From assembly GCF_040054535.1 (NCBI RefSeq), contig NC_090781.1, forward strand, positions 8,573,982 to 8,637,981: DNA of 64,000 bases, given 5' to 3'. Below are positions 45,582-58,737 of the stretch, piece by piece. Numbering within the stretch: position 1 is the stretch's first letter; each line of letters starts with the position of its first letter. The position numbers and the translations under genes are program-made. The notes below the pieces were generated by a model. That model did no database searches. It saw only the letters and a list, made by a program, of their open reading frames with translations, and was not told the origin of the DNA. Source of the stretch: Antennarius striatus (lineage: Eukaryota > Chordata > Actinopteri > Lophiiformes > Antennariidae).

Positions 45582-45614
<33 letters not shown>
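45582..45614. repeat. (GA)n microsatellite
   Basis: About sixteen GA units. It generates an artificial Arg-Glu run in one open frame. Confidence 0.95.
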
Positions 45615-45617
<3 letters not shown>

Positions 45618-48600
45618 GACTGTTCATATTCACTTTAAAATGTGGCAAAGAGCCAATAGGAGAGGAACGGTGAGACAAATTAAACGGGGACCTTCCAGGT
45701 TGTCCTTGGACAGATTGAATGTGATTCTCTTCAACATCTCAACATCCTCCCGACACATGGAGGACAGGACCAGACTCACAAACTGTCAGAACAGTTCCAA
45801 CTTACTATCTCTGCAGCCTGACTTTCAAGTGTGAAGCCAGTGGACACACCGGCTGGTTTCTAACACAATTTAGATGCACTCAATGGAGGCTCAGTGTAAG
45901 GCTGTGCAGTTTTTCATCATCAACTGTTGTCAAAATTGATGCAAACCACTTGTTTTTGCTCATTTCTCCTGAGAGTTGTTGTCTGGATAATGGCTGAAGG
46001 ACTTCTGTATTTATTAGCAACAGTAGCTACTAACAGTGAAGTTTGCAGTCTGCTGTGCTGCCAGGAGACGACATGAAAGGGAAAGCGGAGGAAGCCACGA
46101 AATGATCCAAACACACGATTAAACTTAGACACTGAAGGCAAAACCAGGCACCGGGATAAGGACGCTCAGGATACTTTGAATTACAGATATACAACCTAAA
46201 TTTCACAAGTAGTTTGTTGAGGTTACAGCAGACAGGTGGATGGACAAACAGAGAAGTCTGCCTCAATTTCTTTTGCTGACATGCAGAGGCCTCCTCTTCT
46301 TTTCCCTGAGCTGTAATAAATCTGTAGACGTGGCTTTTAGGAGGATTTCACTGCTACTTTGACTACTAGTTTTTCCCCTTTTTTCTGCTTTATGGACATT
46401 GTGCCTGTTCTTCAGGAAAGCAATTTATCTTCTACAAGAAACTAACTCAAGGGTCAATGACTTCTACCATAGGAGCAGGCACGCCTGTACAATTACATAT
46501 ATGATTCCATGTGGAGGGAGCGTTCATTACTGAAAACGGTCAGTAACCCCACTGAGGAAAAAAAAAGCAAACCATGAGGATTTATTCATCGCTAATGTTC
46601 ATCACTTTCAACAGATAATAGCCTTTTCATCACGAAGCACTTCTCCTTCATTCATAAATTCAGCTGACAGCGACATTAGCCTCATATGGAGCCTTGATAG
46701 CAGAAAAAAAAAAAGCGTTGAATGCTCTGGCCCTTCTTGTAATTTGTAAGTTAATAAAGAGACAATTAATGTGATGTCTCCACACAGTAACTGGAGAGTG
46801 AGTCATTCTGTGAGTGGATCCACTTGAATTATGAAACTTTATGGACATCCACCCACGATGTAACCAGGAGGCCCAGAACCTCCAGCTGCTGGAAGACTGC
46901 CGCCTCTTGATTAGGGATTCTTGTCAGGATGTGACTGTTTCTCATGACTTTTATGAAAACGTTTCATTTCAAATGAGCATGGATAAATACCAAAGCAATA
47001 CTTTGACTTATCAGAGGCTTTAGTTTGTTTTCTGGTTTCAAGATTACAGAAATCTACCACATGCTGCTTGTTATGTTAGGATAGCAAAACATTTGGAAAC
47101 AGCACATCATTATCCTTCTAAAAAGGATTGCTGTTGGGTATTCATACTTTTTAAATAAAGAAAATATTTTTTTGCTTGTACTAAGATAAACTAAAAGTTA
47201 AGGGCTTTAGCTTCTAACAAGAAGACAAAATTGATTTCTTTGTCTAATTTCCTACAAGTAAACCACTAAAGGTTTCCATAAATGTCTGAGTTAATTCTGT
47301 AAGGTAATGGAACCAGCTGGAAGGAAATAATGACATTAAAGGTGTTTGAAGAAACAGAAGTTTTAGTAACTCAACTTATATTTACACAAATCTGTATTAT
47401 ATCTACTTTACAAACCACACAGTTAATATTAGCTCCATAAACATTTTAAGAAAAGGCCTACTATGTATGGTAAACGAATAATATTAGGCTAGGTCTGTTT
47501 CCAAAGTCTGCTTCCGAAAATTGTGAATATTAGCAGTGTCTAGAATAGAATACTGTAATCTAAATTCCCTCTTACATCACGCTGTTCTTCTTCTCTCTCC
47601 ACCTTCCTCATCATTTGTATCATCAGATGCACCTTTTATCCTCCTCAGTTCTGAACTGAGTTGTGATGGCTACCACATGTCTACACCACATGTCGCTGGT
47701 TTCCCCAACAAAACTATATCCCTTTTTAAACATTATGAAAACACAGGGTGGACCTTGGGAGATATAAAACTGGGGTAGGATTTGATCTGGCACTGAACAC
47801 CTATGTGTGGGGACTGACCAGAAGAAGAAAACTACCGCAAATTCACCGCCATGTCATTAGAGGAAGGAGGGAAAGCACAGGACAAAGATTTTCCATCATC
47901 CACCGGACCACCCATCCATCCCACCTGTGCAAACTCCCATTCTTCTCTGCATTTAATTCCTCCATCTGCTTTCCTCTTTTCCTTTTCTGTCTTTCCTTCA
48001 TTTCAAACAGAAGCTGTTTTGGATTTCTTTCACATAATTCTCCTCTGTGTTACTCATTGTTTAATTTACTTCCTCTGCTTTCTTTCTTCTGCTTATACTC
48101 TTGGTACCTTTCTACAGAAACATCCACATTTATTTTTTAAATATTAATTTCTGTGAACTGTTTCTGGGCGGTTTCCTGTTCCCAGCCCTCCTGTTTCCCT
48201 GGGAATTAGCATTTAGGAAGTGCCATTCCTGGCAGCGGTTCCTCTTCCCCTTCCAGTTGGTCAAATTCCCACCTTATGAAGACTGACATGAGTAGAAATA
48301 GCATCAAAGAGAGAGAGAGAGGGACCTTTACCCCTGTGCCATGGAGGCTGCTGTTATTTAATATTTCTGCTTTCTGGATTCTGTCACAGAATTTGTTGTT
48401 GCAATTCCCTTTTCCCCTGATAATATCACCTTTCATGAACAAGCAGCAAAGCTCCATGAGCTAATAAGCCTAAGATAGTAGTCTATTTCACAGCTGGAAA
48501 TTTCTAAGAATTTATTTAATCCTTTTGACAGAAACTATTCCCAGGGTGTCACTCAGGATGTTATGGCATGTTTTCCCGACATAAACAGGTGAACTGGAAT

Positions 48601-49011
48601 CGGATGAGACTGGAAAATTTCTCCTTTTATATTTTTATTTTTTTAGCTGACACAAGGAATAATACTTACTTCAGATTCTTTTACTATATAAGATTCACAC
48701 ATCGAGAAATAGACTTTTCAGGAAGCCGTTCAGTGGAATTGCAGCCTCTCAGTTTTTTGTTCGTTTGAGATCAGGGAGAGATGTTGTGAAAAAGTCTGGA
48801 ACACATTTGGCTTTTGTTTCAAGGCTGGGTCACAAAAGGAAGTGACAGTGAAGTACAACTGAGTCATTAAATACTGTACAGTATATTATAATGATATAGC
48901 AGCATGGTTTTTGCTTTGCTTATTTTGAGCTAACTGCATATTAGCTAGCACGGAACATTCAACAGTTTCTCTTTCTACTTCTTTTTCCACCTGTGGTTCT
49001 CAACATTTTTC

Positions 49012-49335
49012 CATCCATCCAGTTTCTGGTGATCGTCTCATCTTCAGCCGCTCATCCGCCTGCATGTCACGGGTCTGCTGGAGCCTATCCCAGGTGTCTA
49101 CAGGCGAGAGGTGGGGTACACTCTGGATAAGATGCCAGCTCATTTGCAGACCACACAAAAGACAAACATTCACACCTACGGGAAGTTTGGTGTGAATAGT
49201 TCACCTAAACTGCATGTTGTTGGAGGAAAGAACCCAGACAGACACGGGGAGAACATGCAAACTCTGCACAGAGAGGACTCAAACCCAGAACCTTCTGGCT
49301 ATGAGGCAACAGCATTACCCTCCTCGCTATGGTGC
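49012..49335 (+). repeat. Common teleost interspersed repeat, copy 2
   Basis: The best-preserved of three copies: CATCTTCAGCCGCTCATCCG, CTGGAGCCTATCCCAGGTGT, GGCGAGAGGTGGGGTACACT, GACACGGGGAGAACATGCAA and CTCAAACCCAGAACCTTCTG in order. It is the familiar fish repeat seen in decayed form at 20940 and 58738. Confidence 0.8.
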
Positions 49336-49499
49336 CAAGCCTTCTCAAGATTATGCAACATTTTATTCACTAGAAAAGGTTAATGAAGAGGGAAAAAAGC
49401 TCCCCAAGTCCTGTGTGGTGTAGAAAATAATTCTGTCATTTTAAAGTTTATGGACAGGGGATTTCATCCCAAACTGAAAGTTTTATGAATTTCATCTTT

Positions 49500-49690
49500 T
49501 TTACATCCGGCGAAGCGTTGATGTGTTGTAATTGTCAGTGTTTGTGTGTTCGTCCGTCCACCGAATATCTTCACAACAGTAGCAGATGGAAAGATGAAAG
49601 AAAAAGCACATTACTCGGGCAGCAAAGGAGATAAAAATGACATTTGACCTTGACCTTGGGAAAGCTGGGTCAAGGTCAAATTTCAACTTT
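49500..49690 (+). repeat. Repeat family B, copy 1, with TGACCTTGA/TCAAGGTCA inverted motifs
   Basis: It aligns throughout with the minus-strand reading of 56280-56490: GTCAGTGTTTGTGTGTTCGT, AAAAAGCACATTACTCGGGC, GCAAAGGAGATAAAAATGAC, then TGACCTTGACCTTGG and GGGTCAAGGTCAAAT. The inverted TGACCTTGA and TCAAGGTCA sites form a hairpin-capable end. Likely a decayed mobile element. Confidence 0.7.
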
Positions 49691-49854
49691 TGCACTCATC
49701 ACAGATTTTTGGGAGGCAATCACGTGATACTGTACACGCATTCTATTGGCTGATGGCTGCTACGTTCTGTGAGTCTCGGACTTCTGTGAGACACAAAATT
49801 GCTTTAAACAGTTGATAAAAGTGTGGGAAACGGTTATACAGATAGAATGTGCTT

Positions 49855-50000
49855 TAATATCAGTATGGGTAGGGTTCATAAACGCTTAAATTACAGCAAA
49901 TAATAAATAATTTGTTGCTCTATCGCGGAATTCGACAATTGCGTGTGGTTCCTGGAACGAATTAACCGCGAGGAACGACTGCGCACTGTATACCTTTTTA
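49855..50000. mobile_element. Possible MITE remnant with TATCGCGGA and CCGCGAGGAACGA ends
   Basis: The segments CTATCGCGGAATTCGACAAT and GTGGTTCCTGGAACGAATTA plus CCGCGAGGAACGACTGCGCA resemble the end region of common pogo/Tigger-like MITEs in vertebrates. Boundaries and target duplication are not clear. Confidence 0.35.
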
Positions 50001-50019
50001 GGTACACATCTCTGAAACC

Positions 50020-50150
50020 CGATGAGATATAATCACAAAACAAAAATCAACATTTTCAGGAAGCTAGAGGCACAAAATGTGTAGGTCAGGGTCAAATGTT
50101 GAATTTAGGGGTGTCGCGGGATGTTGCAGTCTCTGACTGCAACATTTTAA
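50020..50150 (+). repeat. Continuation of repeat family B type sequence
   Basis: AAACCCGATGAGATATAATC, TTTCAGGAAGCTAGAGGCAC and GGGGTGTCGCGGGATGTTGC match what I recall as the distal part of the fish repeat that starts at 49500. The pieces would then have been separated by the MITE-like sequence between them. This is from recall, not a search. Confidence 0.4.
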
Positions 50151-52085
50151 TGTAAATTGCTACCAGCTACTGCTTTTTAAATCTTCCAGTAATGCATGGC
50201 ACACAATATATTATCAAAATGTATATACAGTATATCATTACCTGTATATACTGTTCATACTTATTTAATCACTGCTTACGCACTTCTGGTTAGATGCAAT
50301 CTGCATTTTGTTGCTTTTTACCTGTAACATACGCAAAGTTGACAAAGTTGAATCTCATCTAAAAATGTCCTGAGATTTTACTTATTTTAAATGCTACTGA
50401 GAACTGGTCTTTGTGATGTTAGCTACTCTTCTCTATCTCTGATACATGTAGGTCATGGCTTGTTTTCGGGATATCTCCTTTATCCCAGCCAGTTTTTGCT
50501 TCTCTGTGTCTTTCCTAATGTTTCTCATGTTTTTTTTCTACCCCTATTTTTCCATTCTTCTATTTTCATCCTCTCCTCCCTCTTGGTTTCCATGATGCCT
50601 CAGGTCTATCTGTCCATGCCTGTCAATACAAATAAAAAAAACCTGTTGCAGGGTTTGGACCAATGTGTTGACAGCTCAAGGCTGTTCTCAGACCTGCATT
50701 TGTTTTGCGTGCATATCTGTGAATGTTTGTGGATTTTTAGAGGGAAGAACAGATGCTCTTGTAGCTTCAGGCTTGGTTTTCTCATTTTGGCTACAAACAG
50801 GTCTGTGATTTACGTTATTGGGCCGTTGCCTCGTCCAAAACATGACGGGAAGCAGGACAAGGGGGACGGGGAGGGATGGTGGGGCCACTGGACAGAACAA
50901 AGTGTTGACTACTGAGAGCTGGCTTGACGTGACTGATGGTCGCCTCAATCACTGATGTTACATATTACAATTGAAATGTGCTAGAAATAGGCTGGACTAA
51001 TATCTTTGACACCTTTTAAAACAAAATGCTTTGCAGCCCAGAGGGAAGCCCCATGTTGTCAAATTGTCTCTCATGTCAAATTAGCTAATGAGTGACCCTT
51101 GCTAAATTATAATTATCTTTGTATGTTCAGATTGTCTAACTGACCCTTGGTGAATTCTCCTTTATTGTCACTTACAGGGCTACTATCAGCTTTCGATGGC
51201 AGTATAGAACCAACCACTTACTGTATTCTGAGAAGAATTTTTTTTTTTTCAAATAGAAGTGATTTCAGAGAGGTAAGTGTTTACGGTGTGTATTTGAAGG
51301 GCATACCGATGATTTCAAACTGCTAAAGCAAGGGTACAAGCTGAAGCCCACAGGCACCATCACACATCACCCATGGATAACAACAACCACACAATCTAAA
51401 ATTATAAACGTTTTCATCGACAATCATTTTGGACAATCAATTTTGGTTTGTTCAAAGTAAATTAAAACCCAGCTGTGGTAATATTTTAGCTCTAGTCACT
51501 GTCCCCCCTCCCCTTGCTTCTGTCTCAGTTGACCTGCTGATCCTGACATTCATGTCTGATCTGCTGTTTGGGTTTTTTGCATCGTTGCAATTTTGCCTGT
51601 CGCTGCATATGTTTGGTGGTATGTCTGGTACACTCCATCTGACTTGCGGTTGTCATTCTATCATTTAATGGAGTCAATCCTCAGAGCTTTGGTTCCTGAA
51701 ATGCCTCCAAGGTAAATGAACTCAAATGGTGTATGAAACATGTTTATGTTATTGGCATCGTTCGGCATTTCCATGCTGTAACCAAACCACCATCAAAATG
51801 TCTCTCTACCTCTGCAAATAAAGCTCAGTAACATTTTGAAATACGCATGAATTTTATAACAGTTGTTTCTCAATTCTTCTTTATCCAGGTGTCTTTAAAT
51901 TGCCGTTACGTGGACACCTGCTTGGAGCAGTGTTATTATAACAGTCTTTGTTGATATCCCGTGAGCGCCCAGATGGAAATGCTCAGTGGCCTCTTGTTGG
52001 CCTTTCCTCTCTTCCTTCCTACTTAGCTGTTCTTATAATCTGCCAAATGTGGGGTACATCACATCCTCATACACTCACACACACA

Positions 52086-52133
<48 letters not shown>

Positions 52134-55100
52134 CACACACACCTGATCTTCACTCAGACTCAGTTTTGGGAATCTGTGTGACAATGTGACTTCTTGTTTT
52201 TATTTGAAAACGGTACACACTTCCAGTAAAGCACTTATCTTGGCTGGACATCTGGCTGATGGTGAAATTGTCTGTAAAAGCTGGATTTTGAATGGAAGTT
52301 TGTATTTTAGAACAGCCAGAGAATTGTAGACATTACAGCGGGGGAAAGTACATCAGTTTAAGAAATGAGGGGAGTTTTGTAGCAGACCATTAAGAATATT
52401 GTGTTTCAACAAAAACATTATTTTTAGAGCAACCCACCTCAGGCCCCCCCCCCCCATCCCAAATTTGACCTATAAAGCATGTGCGCCATTCAGAATGACC
52501 ACAACATTCAACTAGCAATCAGACTTCAGACCGTTTCTTTTTTAAAATAATGGTCCTTGATTTCATTTTGGAGCATTTTCATCCAGATACTCAATCTGAC
52601 CCTAACTTTCACTGTTTCTAATTTGAGGTCAATTTATGCCCTGACAGAACAGGATCCCAGACTGGGACGACCTACCTGACTAACGCCTCCTCTGACATAA
52701 TCAGAGTCTATCTTTGTGAAATATTTTACACTATCTGTTTTGTCACGCTTTTATTTGGAGCAGTTTCAGGTCGGGTGTGTCTGAATCACATGAGCTAATG
52801 TTCATGTGATGTCAGTACAGATACCCTTGCTGTTGCGTACTCAAACTGATTTAAAATGCACAGATTAGGAAGAAATGGTGAAACAACTGTGGGAAAATAG
52901 GAAATAGAACTCTCAGCCCTAGCCCCTGTTTCCATACATCACAATACAGCCCATAAAACTGTTGTATTTTGCATTCCAGTCTGGATTCCTTTTGCACTTG
53001 TAACAAGTATCATCAACATCACCAAACAGCTTTTGAAGGGACTGTTTACATTGTGGGATGTTCTGGCAGTGCTAGTAAGGCTTTCTTGAGATAATCACGC
53101 AGTTCCTGTAAGAATATAGAGCATTCAGGCCACATTTGTGGTTTTAGATTGGGATTCCTTTGGTCCCTCAAGAGCCTCAGGTCATCTCATCTCATCTTCA
53201 GACAGCCTGTCAGTGAAGATTAGAGGGTATATAATCAGTCTTTCCATCGGTTTTGTCTTTATGCTGTTCCCACCCTTCCTCCCTTTGGAGATACAGCCCA
53301 GTGCTGCTGGAAACAAGCTCATACTTAAAGGGAAAGAGCTGGAGGAAACCCTTTTCCACTTTCTTTCCAGTGGGTGTATGCTAATGATGTGACATGAGTG
53401 AGGAGGCAAGTAGTCCATCTACCAGATCTCCAATACTAAATTGCTTTGCAGTAGCTCGGTACATTCTAGAGAATCAAACTGTACATTTACATTACAATAT
53501 TTCAGCCTATGAATCGTTCTCATTTTTGTCATTGCTTCATGTGAGTTCAGTTTATTTTCAGTTCTCATTCAAAAACAAATTTCAAATTTCTTACACCCCT
53601 AGTCTGCCAAGCACATCACAGATTCATGCTGCAGTACATCACACACAAAACTGTTTAGAAGGAGCTACGCTTCAGAGATCAGTGGGCCTCTCTGGCACAG
53701 CGATGTATGCAAATCAGCCTAACCAGACCGATTTTGCAAATAAAGATAATAAAAAATAAAACAATAACAGCCTCATTATTAAAATAAAAGCCAATGACAT
53801 GCAGAGCAAACAGTGCAAACAAGCAGAAGCAAAGAAAAGGAAAGAAAGCAAATGTGAGATCAGATCCAAATCTGTGGGGAAGCAGTAGTTTAGGCCGGAC
53901 GAGTTCACAGATGTTTTAAAGTGCTAATCTAATCTTTATGCCAGGCCTTCCCCCTCCTCTCTGTCTTTCCCTTTCACTGCCTCAGTTTTTCTTCTTCTCC
54001 GGAGTGAAGCTGCAAAGGCTGCGGACAGTGTCAGGGCATCTCAGGAGCATCATGTCCTGCCGTTTGGTAATTTGTCCCAGTTATTCGAGTTATGTGCCAG
54101 TTACCAACCCTGGTGTTAATTCTTTCTGCACTCTGGCACCTCATTACTTCACAGACATTACCTGTAGTTACAGTTCAGCGCTGGTGCGAGACAACTCTTG
54201 CGACTCTCAGGGTGAAGAAAGATTGTACTGAACTCTTAAAATTTAAGAAATTCAGATAAGTTTTGACAAACAGTTTTTAAAAAATTCCTCTACTTCTGTG
54301 ATTTTTCATCATTAGATGATTAATGAGGTGGACATTATTGCACAAGCAGCTACATAGGAATAGACTGATGACAACCTCAGATTCCCATATCCACTGTTAC
54401 AGAGGGTAATCTCACACTGCAGAATTTAACAGCAAACCAAATTCAGTGGTGTAAGCTTCTGACTCCTGACACGCTACGCATTAAACACAGAAGCCACTGC
54501 CAGGAAAATCCTTCAGGTCACGGAACCTGGAAATGTAATCAGAAATTAAATATACTGGTACTTATGGAAGTGTGAGAAGTAATGAGGTACTGAGTCATTG
54601 ATTTGCATGAGAACATGAGTTCATTCCTTATAGGTCCACAGATATTATCCACGTTATTTTTTCTTGTATTTGTCTTTATATTTCAATTATTTTTTTACTT
54701 CCTGAGATGATTTACTGGTGTTAAATGAATGTGATAATATGTTGATGGCCATTGCATTTTCTCAGTAATCCTGCGACAGAGCGCCCCGTCACAGGATAAC
54801 GCCCGTTAGTTGACCCGATTGCTGACCTTGTTGAACTTTGACTGTGTAAGTCATAAAATACAGCCTGATGAGTCTGGGCACTAGACACGGGGGCCAGCAT
54901 CTGCAGTGTCCTCGTTTCATGGGCGGATCAAAGGGTGAGGCCAGAGGGACGTTGGCGAAAGCTGAAATTTGATTGGCCCCAGAAATTCCTGTCCTGTCAC
55001 TTAGAAGTGACTCACAAATAGTCTTGTACCTATAGAAACACTGTGTGTACTTCATGTGGTGATTTGAGTCTTATTTATAGGTGAGAACTAGTAATTCCAG

Positions 55101-55460
55101 TGTGAAATGAACATGGTAGAATTCTGAGAATAAATTCAAGATTTTGACATTTTCCCCTGACAAAAGTGTTTTTAAGATTTCTGACATTCATGAGCAAGCA
55201 CAAATGTCAAAATTACATCTAATTATGATTTCTAATGGGCTTTTCTGAAAGCTAAAGAATGCAATGTACAGTATGTTGGCCCTTCTACCAAATTTGTGCA
55301 AAGGTCGGAGTTGGAGATACATTTAAAAAAAAAAAATTTTTCTGCCCAGAAACCTTGTCCATACAGAAATTGTGCCATTTTTCTATGACACACGTCTCAA
55401 AAAGAAGCGGTCAAATTTCTTATATTAATGCTTTGCCTGTTCTTGAAATGTTTTCCCGCA
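50151..55460. other. Gene-free interval between histone and bmp16, part 2
   Basis: No coding exon supported. The interval holds the compound CA/GCAC microsatellite at 52075 and a C run at 52447. The longer open frames (50391-50915, 53394-53759 plus) are low-complexity or hydrophobic without family resemblance. Confidence 0.55.
52075..52142. repeat. Compound (AC)n(GCAC)n(AC)n microsatellite
   Basis: 68 bp made of AC, then about nine GCAC units, then about eleven AC units. Strict purine-pyrimidine alternation throughout. Confidence 0.95.
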
Positions 55461-56122
55461 CCTGAAATGTGTCACTACCGTAACACAGCCACACACTGCA
55501 ATAAAAACAATTATATTTGTTAAAATTGTGTGTGAATCCACCCTCCAAAGCATATTTTTAGAAATTCATTATGCAGGGTTTTACAATTAAATCACTTGAA
55601 ATCAATTTTTAAACAAATATCAAAGTTTGTTTTCCAAGACTCATCCAAATTTAAATGCAATCTTTTTTTGTAAAACTAATTACAGTGATATTAAACATCT
55701 CAGAGTTAAATAGTTATTACATTGAATGCACATTTAACTAATAGTTATCATATAATTTATTTTAATGACTTTATCCTTATTTTATTTTACAAAACATTCA
55801 GTGTTACAGTAGTGACAGCACTGTTATGGTAGTGACTGTACTGCTTGGTCGTGATCACATTATTATGTTATCAAAAAGTTGTACTGTATTCCCTCAACCA
55901 TATTGTTGAACATTAACTCATAACATGCCTTACAATTTGAATTTTACAAACACAAATATTTATAATCAATAAAATGTGGTCATCTACTCTTTTACATTAC
56001 TTCAGCATAGCAGCACATCTATTGTAACATCTAACGTGTTTTGTACTTGAAAGTACATTAAATAGCAAAAATATAGAACATTAATAACCAAGTTATTCAA
56101 AAACTGAATTGATAACCTCTAA

Positions 56123-56226
56123 CAGCTCCTTCCTGGTGCACCTCCAATGAGCAATTTATGAAGGGGATGGCGCCTTGCTCAAGGGCGCCTTGGCAGTGCT
56201 CAGGAGATGAAGTGACACCTCCCACC
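56123..56226 (-). mobile_element. SINE central-domain fragment
   Basis: The minus strand carries GAGCACTGCCAAGGCGCCCT and TGAGCAAGGCGCCATCCCCT, the same central block as the SINE at 37417, followed by ATTGCTCATTGGAGGTGCAC. The tRNA-like head is absent, so it is 5'-truncated. Confidence 0.7.
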
Positions 56227-56279
56227 TCCCTCTGACCTACTTCACTGGCCCTCTTCCTCATCTCTCTATCTTACCTGGA

Positions 56280-56490
56280 GTTTACAGAAAATTGACCTTG
56301 ACCTAGTTTTGTCAAGGTCAAGGTCATCATCTAATTTTCATCCCCTTTGCCGCCCAAGTAATGTGCTTTTTGTTTCATCGTTCTATCTGCAACGGTTGCG
56401 AAAATATTTGGTGGACTAATGGACGGATGGACGGATGGACTAACACACAAACACTGACAAATACATCACCGCTTTGAAGCTGGATTACGT
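56280..56490 (-). repeat. Repeat family B, copy 2
   Basis: The reverse complement aligns with 49500-49690, including GTCAGTGTTTGTGTGTTAGT, AAAAAGCACATTACTTGGGC, TGATGACCTTGACCTTGACA and TAGGTCAAGGTCAATTT. An internal ACGGATGG tandem (56419-56440) expands the CGTCCGTCC motif of copy 1. Confidence 0.75.
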
Positions 56491-58737
56491 ATCATTACCA
56501 TGACTATAATGTTACAATAATGATGAGACATTGCCTTAAATGTGTGAAACATTAGATGTTGTCACTACCGTAACGATTGTCACAACTGTAATGTTACAAA
56601 TTGTTACGGTTGAGACATTTTTAGACAATTTCTAGCACAGCTCAAACATACTAACAAGTAAATGGCTAGAAACAGATATTTGAACAGTTGTACACACAAC
56701 ACAACATAATATTTTGTTTTGAGTCCTTAAAGGTGTACTGACTTGTAGACAATTTATGTACGGTTGTGACACGTACTAATGTAACATACTGATTTTTCAG
56801 ACTTTTAAACACATTTACTTAAAAAGGATGAGAGATAATGACTCACCTTGCCGCCATAAGGGACAGGGATGCTGTGTAACTTCCTGGCCAAAAATTCAGA
56901 TGTGTGGCTAAAACCAGGCTCCACCAATGTGGTAAAACAACTTGTGTTACGGTTGTGACATAAAAGCGTGGGACAGCATTTATTGAAGAATGTTTTGTGA
57001 TTAAAAAAAATAAACTGTAAAGTGAATCTAAATATTTTACATTCTGTTTAAAATAAACCAAACATATATTTTAAAATATACTACTGGAAAAAAAGAAAAA
57101 AAAGAAAAAAAAAAGTATTATTTTCAGGGATTGAAATTTAGGGGTTGGAGATTGGGACAACTACTTCCCAATAGAAAGTACCTAGAAAGGTAGCGTAAAT
57201 GAGGATTTTGTATATATTTAGTTTAATTACTCTCTAGTTACAGTATTGTGTTTAACTAGATCACAACATAATCTTTGTAAATATTGAAATTCTGAATTTT
57301 TAATTGTTAAGTAGTTTTCTTACCGTGGGACAGCAATTTGCACAAATTTGTTAGACCCATATACCCATGACCCATATACACATTACTGAATATTGACATG
57401 TAAATGTTGAACATATATTTGACCCCCATGGAAAATACAGCCCCGGTGTAACCCCTGAGTTAGAAAAATCCTACCTCCACCCCTGTGAGAAATTCTTGTA
57501 CACTTATTAATTCCAGTACAACCTGTAAAAAAAATAGTAGTAATAGTAATACTGTATCTGACCTTCAATCACATCATGACCCTTGCCTGGTCATACAGCC
57601 TCGAATCAGAGTGGCCAGAAGACTGTTTAGCAGCAGCAGATGTTTATGTTTCAGCTCTGACTGGCTCAGTAAACTGGGAAGCTGCATTATGGATGGATTC
57701 GTTTCCACACGTCCTCAGAAAGAGGAGAAGCTGGGTACGGTGGAGAACAGACCTTAAACAAGAAGAAATATGAATGCGTATTTCAATGACGGGTCATCTC
57801 GAACTCGCTTGTTTTGTCGTGTTTTATTTGGGGTAGGAATTATTACTCTTGCTTACTAAATAAATTCTCAGTGAATCTAACATACCTAGTCACATTAACA
57901 TGCTTTTTTTATATTAAGTCTGAACCATGATCAGTGTTACTTGGCTGTTCTGTTTGTCTGCTCCGACTGCATCAATCTGTGTGCGACAGAACGACCAGTC
58001 TGGTGTGTATGTAGACGTGTTGAGGTAACACGCTGTATTGCTTTGAGTAAATGAGTCATTTTAAATTCTCCAACCTTACAGCAGACTAAAGAGTAGTATT
58101 GCTAGCTCCACCCCCCATCCCAACGCCATCCTGCAAAACACACATTTTTTGCCCCCAACTTTTCCGAATGAATCCAGTGCTCACGAGGAGCGCTCCAACC
58201 TGTTTACCACAACCGAACCTCCAATCACTCACATCGTTTCCTCTGTGAGCTGCTTAACATCTGGAGAAGAGCAATGTGCTTAAAATAAACCAGCTCCTGT
58301 CTTTTCTTCATCGCTTGTTTCCTCCTTCAAATTTTCTCTTTTTCCCCACAGGCAGTGCGTCTCTGTTTCAGTAATTCTGTCCTGTCCTCGCTCTCTCCCT
58401 CTCTCTGCAGTTCTTCAACAGCTAAACATCAGTATTTAATGTGTTTAAACTGCTGCTGGTCTGAGCCTTTGGTGAGTTTAGTGATGGAGGCTGATGAGGA
58501 TGACTAGTGAATCATGATTTCAGTTCAAGGCTGATTTTTTTTTCAATACAAGAGAATTCCAGGAGTTTGACAGAGCCACAGAAATCTTGCTGTCATACTC
58601 TTCATCAACGCTAATGGTCAGAAAGGTCTAGCATGAGTAAATGTGCTGGGCCTCATTTGACGGATGGTTTAACTCTTCCGGGGTTGGGTTTGTAACTCAT
58701 ACATGGACCGCATTCATGGTGCGTGAATCATTCATTT

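Larger units (their letters stand above)
43225..49011. other. Gene-free interval between histone and bmp16, part 1
   Basis: AT-rich DNA with poly(T) at 43812-43828 and a (GA)n tract at 45582-45614. I checked the longer open frames (45424-45834 plus, 47748-48140 plus) and find no conserved domain, splice logic or codon bias. Regulatory elements could be present but cannot be recognised from one sequence. Confidence 0.55.
55470..56960. repeat. Cluster of a 16-bp near-palindrome, consensus TGTTACGGTWGTGACA
   Basis: Copies or close variants, in both orientations, at 55470-55485, 55802-55817, 55822-55837, 56560-56575, 56578-56593, 56602-56617, 56757-56771 and 56945-56960. The motif is an imperfect palindrome (TGTYAC N4 GTRACA). 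A SINE fragment and a family B copy lie between the copies at 56123-56490. Probably internal repeats of a decayed mobile element, but I cannot name it. Confidence 0.65.

Noticed and set aside
45424..45834. 136-residue plus-strand open frame
   Set aside because: Contains the GA-repeat-derived Arg-Glu run and has no conserved domain or splice sites.
52075..52142. Direct repeats that might suggest a CRISPR array
   Set aside because: They are a dinucleotide/tetranucleotide microsatellite without unique spacers, in a vertebrate genome.
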